DNA from: Bufo bufo
Taxonomy: Eukaryota > Chordata > Amphibia > Anura > Bufonidae
Assembly (NCBI RefSeq): GCF_905171765.1
Contig: NC_053398.1
Span: forward strand, 50,126,323 to 50,190,322
Length of the DNA stretch: 64,000 bases
Direction: 5' to 3'
Below the pieces are notes generated by a model that did not search any database, had not been told where the DNA came from, and saw nothing but the letters and a program-made list of their open reading frames with translations. Each line of letters begins with the position of its first letter. Position 1 is the first letter of the stretch. The position numbers were made by a program, and so were the translations under genes. This document shows positions 33,227-45,170 of the stretch, one piece after another.

Positions 33227-34607
33227 ATGGATATTTTCGATTTTAGAGCAAATATGGTTTGTGATGTTCAAAGTATATTCTCTGTTAATGAAAAAATGAA
33301 GGAAGAGAAAATTATGAGAGATATGTTTTCAGAGTTAGAAAAAGATCTATGTAAAGAAATTAGGACCACCTGGGAAGTCTTATCCCTTGAGAGATTTTTA
33401 GCAGAGGGTAAGATCCCAGAAGGCCTGCGATGGCAGCTTCCCCTAAATGCGGAAGATACCAATGATATAGATGAATGGGAAAAACTAATGAACCATTGTG
33501 GCTTTAAAGCTATGGAATTCATTATAAAAATACGGAGAAATAAATTAAAGAACATAGGCCAGAACATAGAAAAATTACAAGAAAAACTAAAACCCTTTAA
33601 AAAAGAGAGAGAATATATCAAGTTAAGTGAAAAATGCCAAGCTAACATCACAGTAATAGATAAAGAAATAAAAGAGAAAAAACAGAAAAAATACCAAAAA
33701 ACGTGTGAAGAATATGAGACGAAAAAAATCTACAAGTGGAGATTTAGGTCAGAAATAAACAGAAAAGTAAACAAATCAGAAGTGGGAGAGCAGAAAGAGA
33801 CCGAGGAAAAGAATATAGTGTGAATAGTAGACCTAACAGTTACTCCAGATATCGGTGGGAGGAATGGGATCCAATAAGGAAAAATGAGAATTATGGGGAT
33901 CCACCTATGAACACATGGAGTACACAACACTATAATAAGAATTATAATGGATATGGAAGGAACACGAATCATTACCAGTGGCCGAGTGCAATGAGACCAT
34001 ACCAACAATATGGGCGGCAATATAGAAATGAAAATCCATATAGATTTGTAAAAGAAGACCTCCCAAAAAAACAGGGGAACATGGCGCAACAAATGCAAAA
34101 TGGAGAGGGACCACATGATAAAACGCAGGAAGGAGGGCAGTTAGATAAACAGAATTTTCCACACCAAGCGATCAAGGGCATACAGAGGGAAGAACAAGAA
34201 AAACTCGAGAAACTCCGGGAAAGGAACGACAAAACCACACCAAACATCAATACACCGCAAAAAAGAAGGTTTATAGAGGAAAAAGAGGGGGAAAAAAACA
34301 CAAAATCAGCAAACAAAAAAAGCAAGGTGTGAATGATGGGATATTTAATCTCAGCAGACACACCTTGTCAGAACCTGAAAAAGCGGTGCTTAGAAAGGGG
34401 TTAAAATTCGCGCCATCCAAGAGCTTAAATAAATTTAATGCCTTTGTGGACAAATATATTAGAAAATTAAACATAGCCAAATTTTTCTTGGGGAAAGAAC
34501 CAGCTACTAACCAAAATAATGCAGAGCAGAAGAAAGAATATATACATACAAATCTAAAAGACAAATCAAAAATTTATTTCCAAAAAACAAAAATAATAAG
34601 TCCGTAG
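33227..34607 (+). pseudogene. PLE copy 2: N-terminal region in three frames
   Basis: ATG 33227 starts MDIFDFRANMVCDVQSIFS. KIPEGLRWQLPLN followed by a lysine/glutamate-rich coiled-coil-like stretch resembles the N-terminal region of vertebrate PLEs. The first frame stops at 33821-33823. A second frame gives a Asn/Tyr/Gln-rich low-complexity segment (YRWEEWDPIRKNENYG...) to 34332, and a third gives NDGIFNLSRHTLSEPEKAVLRKGLKFAPS, the PLE segment just before RT, up to 34607. Both switches occur at gGTGTGAAT, where a GTG codon overlaps TGA. Either two similar GT slippage mutations or an overlapping-ORF layout would explain this. Confidence 0.7.
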
Positions 34608-35503
34608 ATGCTTTCAAAAGAAGCATTCTGAATGAATTGGAAAAAATAGAACTGAAAAAGAAAGGAGGTAATATGACCAAAATAGAAAGAGATGCACTAA
34701 AAATGTTACAAGACAATCAGGATATAATGATAAAGCCTGCAGACAAAGGAAAGGGGGGGGGGGTAGTAGTGATGAATGTTGAGGACTATGAAGCAGAGGT
34801 ATTTAGACAATTGAGAGACACCAAAACCTACGCTATGTTGAAGAAAGATCCTCTCCCAGAATATAGAAACAAATTACAAGCTTTGGTTAAATATGGAGGA
34901 GACAAAGGCATACTTAATAAAAAGGAAATAGAATATTTGAACATAAAGGAACCTACGACCCCAATTATCTTTATATTACCGAAAATCCACAAAAGCGCTA
35001 CAAATCCCCCCGGTAGACCTATAGTGTCAGGGATTAATTCCCTGACTAGTAGGATAACGGAATATATAGATAATTTTTTACAGAAATATGTACTACTAGC
35101 ACCGTCATTCTTGAAGGATAGTGGTGGTGTGGTGAAAATGATAAAAGAACTACAGGGGGTTGGGGAGAATACGTGGATGGCTACCATCGACGTGTCCTCC
35201 CTGTACACCATTATACCAAAAAAATTAGGACTACAAGCAATACAAGAAACTCTGTATAATGACCCTGACATGACCAATATACAAGCGGACTTTATAGTAC
35301 GCTGTGTGGAATTCTGCCTAGAGCACAACTATTTTTGGTTCAAGGGCGAATATTATTTACAGAAGGTCGGAATGGCGATGGGGGTGAAATTCGCCCCCAG
35401 TTTTGCGAATATTTTTATGACCATGTGGGAAAAACAATATATTGACCCCGAGGTGAACCGATCTAAAAAAAGTGGGACATTAAGAACTTGGAAAAGGTAT
35501 ATA

Positions 35504-37124
35504 CAGTCATGTGAAAAAATTAGGACACCCTTTGAAAGCATGTGTTTTTTTGTAACATTTTTAATAAATGGTTATTTCATCTCCGTTTCAACAATACAGA
35601 GAGATTAAAGTAATCCAACTAAACAAAGAAAACTGAAGAAAAGTCTTTTCAAGATCTTCTGTAAATGTCATTCTACAAAAATGCCTATTCTAACTGAGGA
35701 AAAAGATAGGACACCCTCACATGTATTCCCTCTTAAATTGGCTCAGATCTCACACAGGTATATCACACCAGGTGCACATAATTAGTAGATCGTTACTCTG
35801 CATGTTGAATGAGGCTTGCCCTATTTAAACCTCAGACATTTAGTTTGGTGTGCTCCTGACTGTTGAAGTGAGAGTGAGCACCATGGTGAGAGCAAAAGAG
35901 CTGTCAGAGGACTTCAGAAAAAAGATTGTAGCAGCCTATGAGTCTGGGAAGGGATTTAAAAAGATCTCAAAAGATTTTGAAATCAGCCATTCCACTGTCC
36001 GGAAGATAGTCTACAAGTGGAGGGCTTTCAAAACAACTGCCAACATGCCCAGGACTGGTCGCCCCAGCAAGTTCACCCCAAGAGCAGACCGCAAGATGCT
36101 AAAAGAGGTATCCAAAAACCCTAAAGTGTCATCTCGAGAACTACAGCAGGCTCTGGCTACTGTTGATGTAGAAGTACATGCCTCTACAATCAGAAAGAGA
36201 CTGTACAAGTTTAACTTGCATGGGAGGTGTGCAAGGAGGAAACCTTTGCTTTCCAAGAGAAACATCGAGGCCAGACTGACATTTGCCAGCGATAAAGTTG
36301 ACAAAGACCAGGACTTCTGGAATAATGTTCTTTGGACAGATGAGTCCAAAATTGAATTATTTGGACACAACAGCAGAGGACATGTTTGGCGTAAACCAAA
36401 CACAGCATTCCAAGAAAAGAACCTCATACCAACTGTGAAGCATGGAGGTGGAAGTGTCATGGTTTGGGGCTGCTTTGCTGCAGCAGGACCTGGTCAGCTC
36501 ACCATCATAGAATCCACGATGAATTCTACTGTGTATCAGAAGGTGCTTGAAGAACATGTGAGACCATCAGTTAGAAAATTAAAGCTGAAGCGGAACTGGA
36601 CCATGCAACATGACAATGACCCAAAACATACTAGTAAATCAACCAAAGATTGGCTGAAAAAGAAGAAATGGAGAGTCCTGGAATGGCCAAGTCAAAGTCC
36701 AGATTTGAATCCCATTGAGATGCTGTGGGGTGACTTGAAAAGGGCTGTACGTGCAAGAAACCCCTCAAACATCTCACAGCTGAAAAAGTTCTGCATTGAG
36801 GAGTGGGGTAAAATTTCCTCAGACCGATGTCGAAGACTGGTAGATGGCTACAAGAACCGTCTCACTGCAGTTATTTCAGCCAAAGGAGGTAACACTCGCT
36901 ATTAGGGGCAAGGGTGTCCTATCTTTTTCCTCAGTTAGAATAGGCATTTTTGTAGAATGACATTTACAGAAGATCTTGAAAAGACTTTTCTTCAGTTTTC
37001 TTTGTTTAGTCGGATTACTTTAATCTCTCTGTATTGTTGAAACGGAGATGAAATAACCATTTATTAAAAATGTTACAAAAAACCACATGCTTTCAAAGGG
37101 TGTCCTAATTTTTTCACATGACTG
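35504..37124 (+). mobile_element. Tc1-type transposon, apparently intact
   Basis: 1621 bp between TA duplications 35502-35503 and 37125-37126. Inverted repeats are long, about 212 bp (35504-35715 and 36911-37124), and differ at only two positions that I see. They start CAGTCATGTGAAAAAATTAG, and a related GGACACCC block recurs at the inner end (near 35708-35715), so each arm has an outer and an inner repeat, the IR/DR layout. The transposase is open. Together these make a plausible autonomous copy. Confidence 0.92.
35883..36905 (+). CDS. Tc1 transposase, 340 aa, DD34E, intact
   Basis: Cut-and-paste transposase that binds the inverted repeats and inserts at TA. ATG 35883 in a good context (cacc ATG g). 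The N-terminal paired-like region has two helix-turn-helix parts (ISKDFEISHSTVRKIVYKW near 30-50, then GRPSKF, and VSSRELQQAL near 80-90). Catalytic residues: Asp153 in LWTDESKIE, Asp244 in QHDNDPKHT and Glu279 in SPDLNPIEMLW, spacing 34 between the last two. It ends GGNTRY-stop, which is usual for the family. Full length with no stop or frameshift. The nuclear targeting region was not resolved. Confidence 0.93.
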   Translation: MVRAKELSEDFRKKIVAAYESGKGFKKISKDFEISHSTVRKIVYKWRAFKTTANMPRTGRPSKFTPRADRKMLKEVSKNPKVSSRELQQALATVDVEVHASTIRKRLYKFNLHGRCARRKPLLSKRNIEARLTFASDKVDKDQDFWNNVLWTDESKIELFGHNSRGHVWRKPNTAFQEKNLIPTVKHGGGSVMVWGCFAAAGPGQLTIIESTMNSTVYQKVLEEHVRPSVRKLKLKRNWTMQHDNDPKHTSKSTKDWLKKKKWRVLEWPSQSPDLNPIEMLWGDLKRAVRARNPSNISQLKKFCIEEWGKISSDRCRRLVDGYKNRLTAVISAKGGNTRY

Positions 37125-38189
37125 TAGATGATTGCCTGGTGATATGGGAAGGAGAAAAAAATCAGCTGGAGGCCTTTATTGCAGGATTAGAAAATAAGGA
37201 ATGGAACTTAAGTTTCACCAGCACTGTCAGTGCGGTTTCGGTTGACTTTTTGGACCTGACCATATATGTGGAAGAGGGACAGCTCAAAACTAAGACCTAT
37301 TTTAAACCCACAGATGTCAATGGGTATATAGATCTAACCAGCTGCCATTATGCCCCCTGGCTTCAAAATTTACCCAAGGGACAGGTCTAGAGAATCCACC
37401 GCAACTGCACTGACACAGCTATTTTTAAAGAGCAGAGTAAAATAATAAAAGAACGCTTCCTAGAAAAAGGATATGAGAATGAGAATCTGGAGAGATGTAT
37501 AAAAGATACAATAAAACAATGAGAGGAGACCCCAAATAACCCAAAAATACCAAAAAAGACAACTGACTTTCGTTTTTCGTTCATAACCCAGTTCATGCAA
37601 TGCTCTGGGGAACTAAAAAACGCAATAAAAAAAAACTGGTCCATCTTGAAAAATGACCCAGTACTCGGACCTGCAATTCCTGAACAACCACTAGTCATCT
37701 ATAAAAGAGCACCCAATTTACAAAACAAACTAGTACATAGTGCCAACCGACTAGAAGATAAAAATAAAAATAAAAAAATAAAAAACAGTTTTGATTGGTG
37801 TGGTTTTTGCATTGCCTGTAAAAATAGAAAAAAAACAGAAAGATCACAAAATAGTACTATAGTGAATAGTACTGTAAAAAGCAAACAATTGGAAGTAGTG
37901 GGAGAGATGACATGCCACAGCAAAGGGGTTGTATATGTACTGGAGTGCAGGGGGCCTGAATGTAGATTTTGACCTGCTAGCCGTTCTAAATTAGATTAAT
38001 AAATTGGTAGAACATTTATTCCCATGTGAATTAGGACCTAAAGATCAGCGTTTTTTCCCTTGAGAACTAGGTGATACAAGTATAGGGTTAAAGTGAAGGA
38101 AAAAGAGAAGGTGTCTGGAGTAGCGCATCAGGTGCTTGATTAACTCTAGCCTACCAAATAAAAAGAAGGGGGAGGGAGAGATGAATTGT

Positions 38190-38228
38190 GCCCCTGACGA
38201 AGCTTAAGGAGCGAAACCTGGGTCGGGC
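38190..38228 (+). ncRNA. Hammerhead-like motif, PLE copy 2
   Basis: GCCC-CTGACGA-A-GCT-loop-AGC-GAAACC..GGGTC-GGGC in the 3' untranslated tail, the same sequence as the minus-strand motif at 25073-25111. Stem I is GCCC/GGGC. Stem III is very short, as in minimal PLE-type hammerheads. The extra A before stem II is a deviation from the textbook core, so a cleavage test is needed before calling it a ribozyme. Confidence 0.55.
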
Positions 38229-38714
38229 AAAGAATAAGACGCTGGGATTTTTTTATGCGAATTTTAAAGTGCATATTTGTAAGTATGTACTAATAAACCT
38301 TTTAAAACAGTCATCGGAGCTTCACTATGGTAGGAGCCACTTGTATCCACAGAAACTTTTAAGGAAAAGAAATTGGGAATATTAGCAGACTTATCTGGTG
38401 TGTACTGGAACCAAGTCCGTGGTTGAACCCTGTTTGGTTGTGTATGAACGTGGCTCTATACCGCGAAAAATCTATCCAGCCGCGGAGGATACCGCATACA
38501 CGCTTTTTGTTGGTGGAGTGACGTGTAAGTACAACCTGTGCACTGCAGGGCAAAACAACCGTACGGATTTACACTATTATAATTTTTATTAGTTGCAGGA
38601 TATCCACAAATAGGACATTTGCAGCCCTCGTTTTTTTTCTAAAAGGAGAAGGAGGAAGGAAAAAACTGTTTGTATACCGTCTTTTTATGACACGCGCGGT
38701 CCGAACCCAATATA

Positions 38715-39212
38715 TGTAAACTAGTGTATGGGCACACAGCAGGGCATAGATGGAAAGGAGCGCCATGTGGTTTTTAGAAGGCAGATTTTGCTGGACTGGT
38801 TTATTTACACCATGTCCCATTTGAAGCCTCCCTGATGCACCCCTAGAGTAGAAACTCCATAAAAGTGACCCCATCTAAGAAACTACACCCCTCAAGGTAT
38901 TCAAAACTGATTTTAATAACTTTGTTAACCCTTTAGGTATTCCACAAGAGTTATTGGCAAATGGAGATAAAATGATTTTTTGGAAAATTTTCCATTTTAT
39001 TCCATTTTTTCAAGTAACAAAGCAAGGATAAACAGCCAAACAAAACACAATATTTATTGCCCTGGTTCTGTAGTTTATAGAAACACCCCATATGTGTGTC
39101 GTAAACTACTGTACGGGCACACAGCAGGGTGTAGAAGGAAAGGAGCGCCATGTTGATTTTGGAAGGCAGATTTTGCTGGACTGGTTTATTTACGCCATGT
39201 CCCATTTGCCTA
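38715..39212. repeat. TTAA-family copy, right half
   Basis: Starts with the second copy of tgtaaactagtgtat and continues gggcacacagcagggcatagatgg. It holds an internal duplication (gaaaggagcgccatgt at about 38753 and 39140). It is the other side of the repeat that received the PLE. Confidence 0.7.
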
Positions 39213-39308
39213 ATTGAGGATTGACAGATGTCTTATCCACCCAGACCTGAGTTAAGGAGTGAGAATTCTCCTTATTTGTGTTGGTTAAAAACTTTGAAAA
39301 CTCATTAA

Positions 39309-39654
39309 AGGGGTTAGAGTTTGGATAGATCATCAGCATCTGATTGGCGTGGGTCAGTAGCACTGCAGCCTTCTCGCTGTTTACCACAGGCCCAGTGACG
39401 TCACGACTAGTATCAATGGCCTGGGCGGGGCTAAGCTCTGTTCACTTGAATGGAGCTTAGCCGCGCCCAGACCAGTGATACTAGTCGTGACGTCACTGCG
39501 GTAAACAGCAAGAAGGCAGCGGCACTACTGCCAGCGCCGCTGCCTTCTCAAACAGCTGATCAGCAGGGGTCCCGGGTGTTGCAACCCCGCCGATCAGATG
39601 CTGATGATCTATCCAGAGGATAGATCATCAGTTTAAAAAAACTGCAGAACCCCT
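39309..39654. mobile_element. TTAA-flanked hairpin MITE
   Basis: TTAA at 39305-39308 and 39655-39658, termini AGGGGTT and AACCCCT. Both arms contain gatagatcatcag...atcagat. The centre is an inverted pair around a CpG-bearing core: cagtgacgtcacgactagtatc at 39391 and its complement near 39475-39496. Confidence 0.65.
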
Positions 39655-39658
39655 TTAA

Positions 39659-42600
39659 ATAAATATTGTTTATCATCACTAAACTTAGGTATTTGATTAG
39701 AAAAATTGCGCAGCATCTGGGTGCCAAACTGACTGTTTTGACTGTAAATCTCACCCTTGTTATTAGGTCCAACTGTTGGCAGCTTGAGGGAAGGTAACAG
39801 AAGCTCTGTATCCAGAACCGAAGGCATAATAGGTGAGTTTCTTTTTTGTCCTGTTGTGCCTTTTCAGACGTGTAAACAGTTATATCTACTTATTCTAGTA
39901 GTTGTGTTTTTGTAACCAATAGTCAATCGTCATTTAGACAGTTAGAAGATACACACCACCTGTGGTAGTAGAGGCTTCATTGAATTTCTTATCTGAACAT
40001 AAATTCCACAACGTGAGAATTGTCAAGATGTTCCTGCGAGTCTATATTATAATTGTTTCATGTATCAAAGTTTGTCCCTCAGCTTTGATATAAGGCTTCC
40101 AGATTTCAGGTATGTGTAGTGTTGAAGATGTCAGGCATGTATGAGTTAAGCCTTAATGGTATAATTCTTATAGCTTATACAACAGTGCCACCTAGGTATG
40201 AGCAGGTAACACTATACCAGTAGCAAAAGTGCATTCTGGGTAGTGTCACATTCCTTATCAATGTACACGCTGTAAGGGATCGTCTCTTTTCAGGGGGTCA
40301 CACTCACAGATATCTTTGCAGAGACGATTATAATGTCCAAACTCTTGCTTTATTTCAGACACTTTAGCAAAGCACAGGTTAAGAAGTCGCAGCTTCAACT
40401 TATCGTGTGCGACATCCACACAAAATAACAAACCCTTGCCCGGCTAGGCTCTAACTAAACACATAAGCATATCCCTGACTCACCTAGAGAGCCCTGTTCA
40501 CACATGGAACACAAATGCGGCTTTCCTCATCCATTCAGTCCAGCAACATCCAGGCTGTGACACTTCAATACCTTTTGGGGGATTGTGGCCCAGTAGTCCT
40601 CCCAACTCTGGCCTTGTGATCCTTGTTTCCCAGGCGCCACCGCGTCCCCAAAAGTTCATGCTATCACCTAGCCTCGTGGCCCCTCAGCCCACCTGGCTGA
40701 GACCACTCATGCCCTAAGTCCCGGACTGGAGCATGGGGAACAGGCACCCACCCAACACATTGCCTGTTCCCAGTAAAAGCCCGCCCTGAAATAGCTGAAC
40801 CAGCTGCACTATCTATATGGTGTCCCCCAACTACTTTAGTGGACACCTGGACTAGGGCTTTTACTCCACCAAGGCCGGGCCCCTTGGTGACACGCTCCTG
40901 GTGCAAACAACACCTCAATGTTCACATTTCCACAACGCCTATCAGACAATAATTGGAGAGTTCCAAACTAGGAAGGTGTGTTCATCTGATAAGTTTTTGG
41001 TTAAAAAAACACATACCAAAAAGGAGAAGAAAACAAAAAGAAAGAAGAGGAGGAGCAAAGAAAAGAGAGTCGGGACAAGGATCTTGATTATCAGAAAAAC
41101 TCTTGAGAGCTGACTTCCCCTAGACTTTACCTATCACCTACCTTCTCGGGTAATGTATGATTTTTATGTCTGTGTAGTATTGATAAATTAGTTGGCTTGA
41201 TATATAGCCACATCCCCGCTTATTGCGGTGGTATAGTGTTAAGGTGCTACATCAATATTGGCGCTGTTCAGTTACAATGCATATAACTGCATAAAAGATC
41301 TAATATTAATACCACAAGAGAACTTCTCTGTTGGGAATCTTTATATTTCATAGTTTGATATCAAGCCGATAAATTTATAAGCTTTATTGCAATACTACCA
41401 ATACAATCTGAGATTGGTCATAGTTTTAGCAGAGCAAAGGCTCATATCTGTCATTTTCTTGATTGAATTTCTGTGCATAATCAATTGATTGGAATATCTC
41501 TCATAAATTGAAAGCAGTATTGCATAATATTCTTGTGTTGGTTGAATAGTGTTTTGTTGGCACCTAGTGGCGAATTTTGGGTACTGCATATCATTGAACT
41601 TTACATTGATTTATTTTCGATTGTATTTTAAATTATTGTATAATAAATCATTTATATTTTTGCATAGACGCTTGTACCCTGTTCTTACTGACTGCACAAA
41701 ATAATCAGGTTCTCGATCAAACTCTTTTGAGGTGTTTATATGTCCACCTCACGGATCAATATCATTTGAATAATTTTTCTTTTGATCCAATATATATTTT
41801 TTTATATATAAAGCATTTGCTTTATATCCCCGACAGTCCGTAGGAGGAGCAGAGAAGGTCCTTGGTTGCCGGCGACTCCATTTCGAAGGTAAGTTTTCTT
41901 TTGGGCTGTCACTGCGCATGAGTGCACCAGTGATGTCGGTGTTATCGATCCTCTCTGGGCTTGTGCATGGGGCTGCGCAGAAGACCTAAGAAGAATATCC
42001 TGGCGCTTCATCCAAAAAGATAAGTTCATCGGATAAGCATTTCTGTAGCCAGGTGACTCCTCCTTTTAATTCCGCTTTAAAGATGAGTTGCTTGAGAAGT
42101 TCTTCCATGGGTAAGTATGATGTAGGTCCTAGTTGTTTGTTTCCCAGTGCCGTGAATGCGCACTAACCATTGTCTCCTTATCTTATAGGTACCTGGAACG
42201 TCCGTTGGACAGGAGGACTAATCACTATTCCAGGAGGGCACCTGCAACTTTTCCCAGATGTCATTCGCCGATGACTTCTCCAATCAAACTCTGTTGCCAG
42301 GTAAGAAATTAATAACTTTATTATACACAACACAACCATGCCATCATGTGTTCCTGTCATTGTATACACAATGCCAGGCTCTTGCATCAGTTAGCAGGCA
42401 GAATATAGCATCAAAAGCCCACCAATCAGAAGTGAAAAAACAAGCATTTTTGCTGACTACTAAGCCCATGCTTAATCGTGTTCATAACATTTAACAGCCT
42501 GCACCCAAGGGGAAGATTGAAGGCCCCCCCTAGTGTTGGACTATCTCAAACCCTATGTACATAGTTGGTGCCTGTTATATGAACCTTGTTTCTTAAGTAG

Positions 42601-42900
42601 TCAGGGATGCCACAGCTAAAGAAGGGGAGAGTGTAGTGCCCTGGAACAGGGATACTTTGAAGTCTGAACATTTGTGGACATGTGCCCCTATGCAAAGTCA
42701 TCAACTCTTTACTTTACTTTATAGGGTTAACTTGTACTGTCTAATACTGTTTAATACTGTGTAACTGCATTTTATATGTATGTTGTGATATATATCCTGT
42801 TTATTTGCACTGTGTTTGCACACCACTGTGGTAAGGGTTAATGAATACTGAGAGACTTTTGGGACTTTCTAGCTAATAATGAGAAGCTGGTAATTTTCCA
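39659..42900. other. No gene recognised
   Basis: Mixed sequence. At 40245-40600 a stretch reads like a minus-strand LTR or 3' end (complement of an AATAAAGC signal near 40350) but has no provable borders. At 40980-41100 it is purine-rich, and 41140-41830 is AT-rich. Short open frames such as 40901-41113 (lysine-rich) reflect composition only. Confidence 0.4.
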
Positions 42901-42904
42901 CAGC

Positions 42905-45170
42905 TACCATAGGGTTCAACCCCATCAGGACACAGCCATTTTTCACCTTCCTGACAGAGGCTATTTATTGCAAATCTGACATGTGTCACTTCATGTGGTA
43001 ATAACTTTGGAATATTTTTACTTATCCAAGTGATTCTGAGATTGTTTTCTTGTAACACAATGTACTTTAAGTTAAAGGTAAATTTGAGTCGATATGTTAT
43101 AACTTTATTTAAGGTAAATTTGAGTCGATATGTTATAACTTTATAAAAAAAATTTTTACAAACATTTGAAAAAATTCTAAATGTCAAAATTTGAATTTCT
43201 CTGCTTTTAAGATGGATAGTTATACTTTATAAAGTAATTATTAATTAACATTTCCCATATGTGTACTTTATGTTTGCATCATTTTGTGAATGTTATTTGA
43301 TTTTTTTTTAGGACGTTAGAAGGCTTAGATTTTTAGAAGCAAATATTCAAATTTTAAGGAGTTTTTAAGTCACTTTCTGGGGCTTATGTAGTACAAACCA
43401 CCCATAAATGACCCCATTTTAGAAACTATACCCCTCAAGTTATTCAAATCTGATTTTACATACGTGGTTAAACCTTTATATGTTTCACAAGATTTAAAGG
43501 AAAATTCTAAATGTCACTTTTTTTGCAGATTTTATATTTTAATACATTTTTTGCTGTAAGGCCGAAAGGGTTAACAGCCAAACAAACCTCAATATTTATT
43601 ACACTGATTCTGCAGTTTACAGAAACACCCCATATGTGGTCGTAAACTGCTCTATGGGCACACGGCAGGGCTCAGAATGAAAGGAGCGCCATATGGTTTT
43701 TGGAAGGCAGGTGTGCCGGAATGCTTTTTGGGCACCATGTTACATTTGAAGGTACACTAAGGTACCCCCAGAGTAGAATCCCCCAAAAAGTGACCCCATT
43801 TTGGAAACCACGCCCCTTAAATAATTTATTGCTGGGTGTACTGACCACTTTGACCCCACAGGCTTTTAACTGAATTTAGGAACATTTGGTTGTGAAAATG
43901 AAAATGAAAATTTTCATTTCCTCCAATAAAATGTATAAGCTCCACATTTTAGAGTGCCTTATGCTTTTTGGAGGGCAGATTTTGGTGGAATGGTTTATGG
44001 GCACCATGTTGTTGAGATTTGTATGACACATTATCTTTATTCTGCTGGTCAGTACGATTACAGAGATTTTTTAATATTTTACCACTTTTGAGGTTTTTTT
44101 TTAAATCCTTTTTTTTCTTCCAATCTTCTTATGTGGGGACTAATTTTTTTGCAGGATTAATTGACGTTTTAATTTTGGGGTACATAGTACTTTCTGACTG
44201 CTCACCATTACGCTTTTTGTAAGGCAAGGTAACAAAAAATATCTGACATAGTTTTTGTAGATTTTTTTACAGCATTCACCCGAAGGGGCAGACCATTAGA
44301 TATTTTTATAGAGCAGATTATTACGGAGGCAGCGATACCTAATATGTCTATTTTTTTCATTTTTGTTTGCAATCTTACACAATGAAAGCATTTTTGAAAA
44401 AAAATATGCTATTTTTGTGTTTCAATTTTCTGAGAGTAATATTTATTTTTTATTTTTCTGCCGATCGTCTTGTGTGGGGACAAATTTTTTGCGGAATGAA
44501 GTGACTTTTTCTGTGGTACCATTATACTTTTTGATCACTTGTTACTACCCTTTTTGTAAGGCAAAGTGACCAAAAAATTGCTATTTTGGCACGGTTTTCT
44601 TTTTTTTTATTTACAGCCTTCTGAAGTGTAGATAATTTTATAGAGCCAGCCATTATGGATGCGAAAATAACTAATATGTCTGTTTTTGTTTGTTTGTTTT
44701 TTCTATTTTTTTACAATTCTATATGTGTCTATTATGGGAAAGGGGCGTTTTTTGTTTTTCTTTACTTGAAACTTTTTTTTATTTTTTATTATGATAAATA
44801 CTTTTTTTTGTCCCATTGTGGGACATAAACTTTTAGGGGTCTGATCCCCTTTACATGTGTATTGTAATGCATTGGCTGTCAGTGTATTACGAGTGTAATA
44901 CACTAACAGCCTGCTTGCCTGTGAGACCCAGCGGGCTTCCTTAGAAGGCAGCCCCGATGGCATTGGGCTGCCTTCTCAGCCATCGGGCCCCTTCAACGCA
45001 GTGTGGAGACCTGATGGGGACGTACATGCTGCAGTTAGCACCGACTGCGGCATACAAAGGTTAAAGTGCCGTCATCTGTGTATTCACTGATGCCAGAGCA
45101 TACAGCATGGGCACGGCTGTCAGGAACAGCCGGACCCCTGCTGCTGATTGGGCGGGCACAGAGGGGTTAA
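42905..45170. repeat. TTAA-family copy, diverged
   Basis: From aaccccatcaggacacagcc to cacagaggggttaaa. It contains the family words cctcaagttattcaaatctg, accccatatgtggtcgtaaac, a repeated ~300-bp segment ending gcagcgatacctaatatgtc (44320) and gcgaaaataactaatatgtc (44660), and gtcccattgtgggacataaac near the 3' end. Terminal TTAA at the left is not preserved. No coding potential. Confidence 0.65.

Larger units (their letters stand above)
34637..37977 (+). pseudogene. PLE copy 2: reverse transcriptase, split by Tc1, nuclease deleted
   Basis: RT reads DNQDIMIKPADKGKGGGVVV (34713 on), FILPKIHKSATNPPGRPIVSG (34969-35032), TWMATIDVSSLYT, LQKVGMAMGVKFAPSFANIF and stops at WKRYI, where a Tc1 (35504-37124) sits between the Ile and the two Asp of YIDD. 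After it, DDCLVIWEGEK...FLDLTIYVEEGQ continues, then a TAG at 37387, IFKEQSKIIKERFLEKGYE, a TGA near 37519 and WCGFCIACKNRKK. At VYVLEC the sequence jumps to GPECRF-stop, so about 240 bp coding for the GIY-YIG core, present in copy 1, are deleted. This copy cannot make either active enzyme. Confidence 0.85.
24491..38714. mobile_element. Penelope-like element insertion, head-to-head copies
   Basis: PLEs insert by target-primed reverse transcription using an RT linked to a GIY-YIG nuclease. Here a 14.2-kb block is bounded by 15-bp direct repeats (tgtaaactagtgtat at 24476-24490 and 38715-38729). It is made of a minus-strand, 5'-truncated copy (33198 down to 24491) and a plus-strand longer copy (33199-38714), joined head to head. 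Both 3' ends carry the same untranslated tail with a hammerhead-like motif. Later insertions are a mariner-type MITE (25813-26741) and a gypsy element (27070-32621) in copy 1, and a Tc1 (35504-37124) in copy 2. Confidence 0.8.

Noticed and set aside
34828..35328. Minus-strand frame of 166 codons opposite PLE RT
   Set aside because: Antisense shadow of a gene with clear RT motifs on +.
40901..41113. Lysine/arginine-rich 70-codon frame
   Set aside because: Purine-rich low-complexity stretch with no family match.
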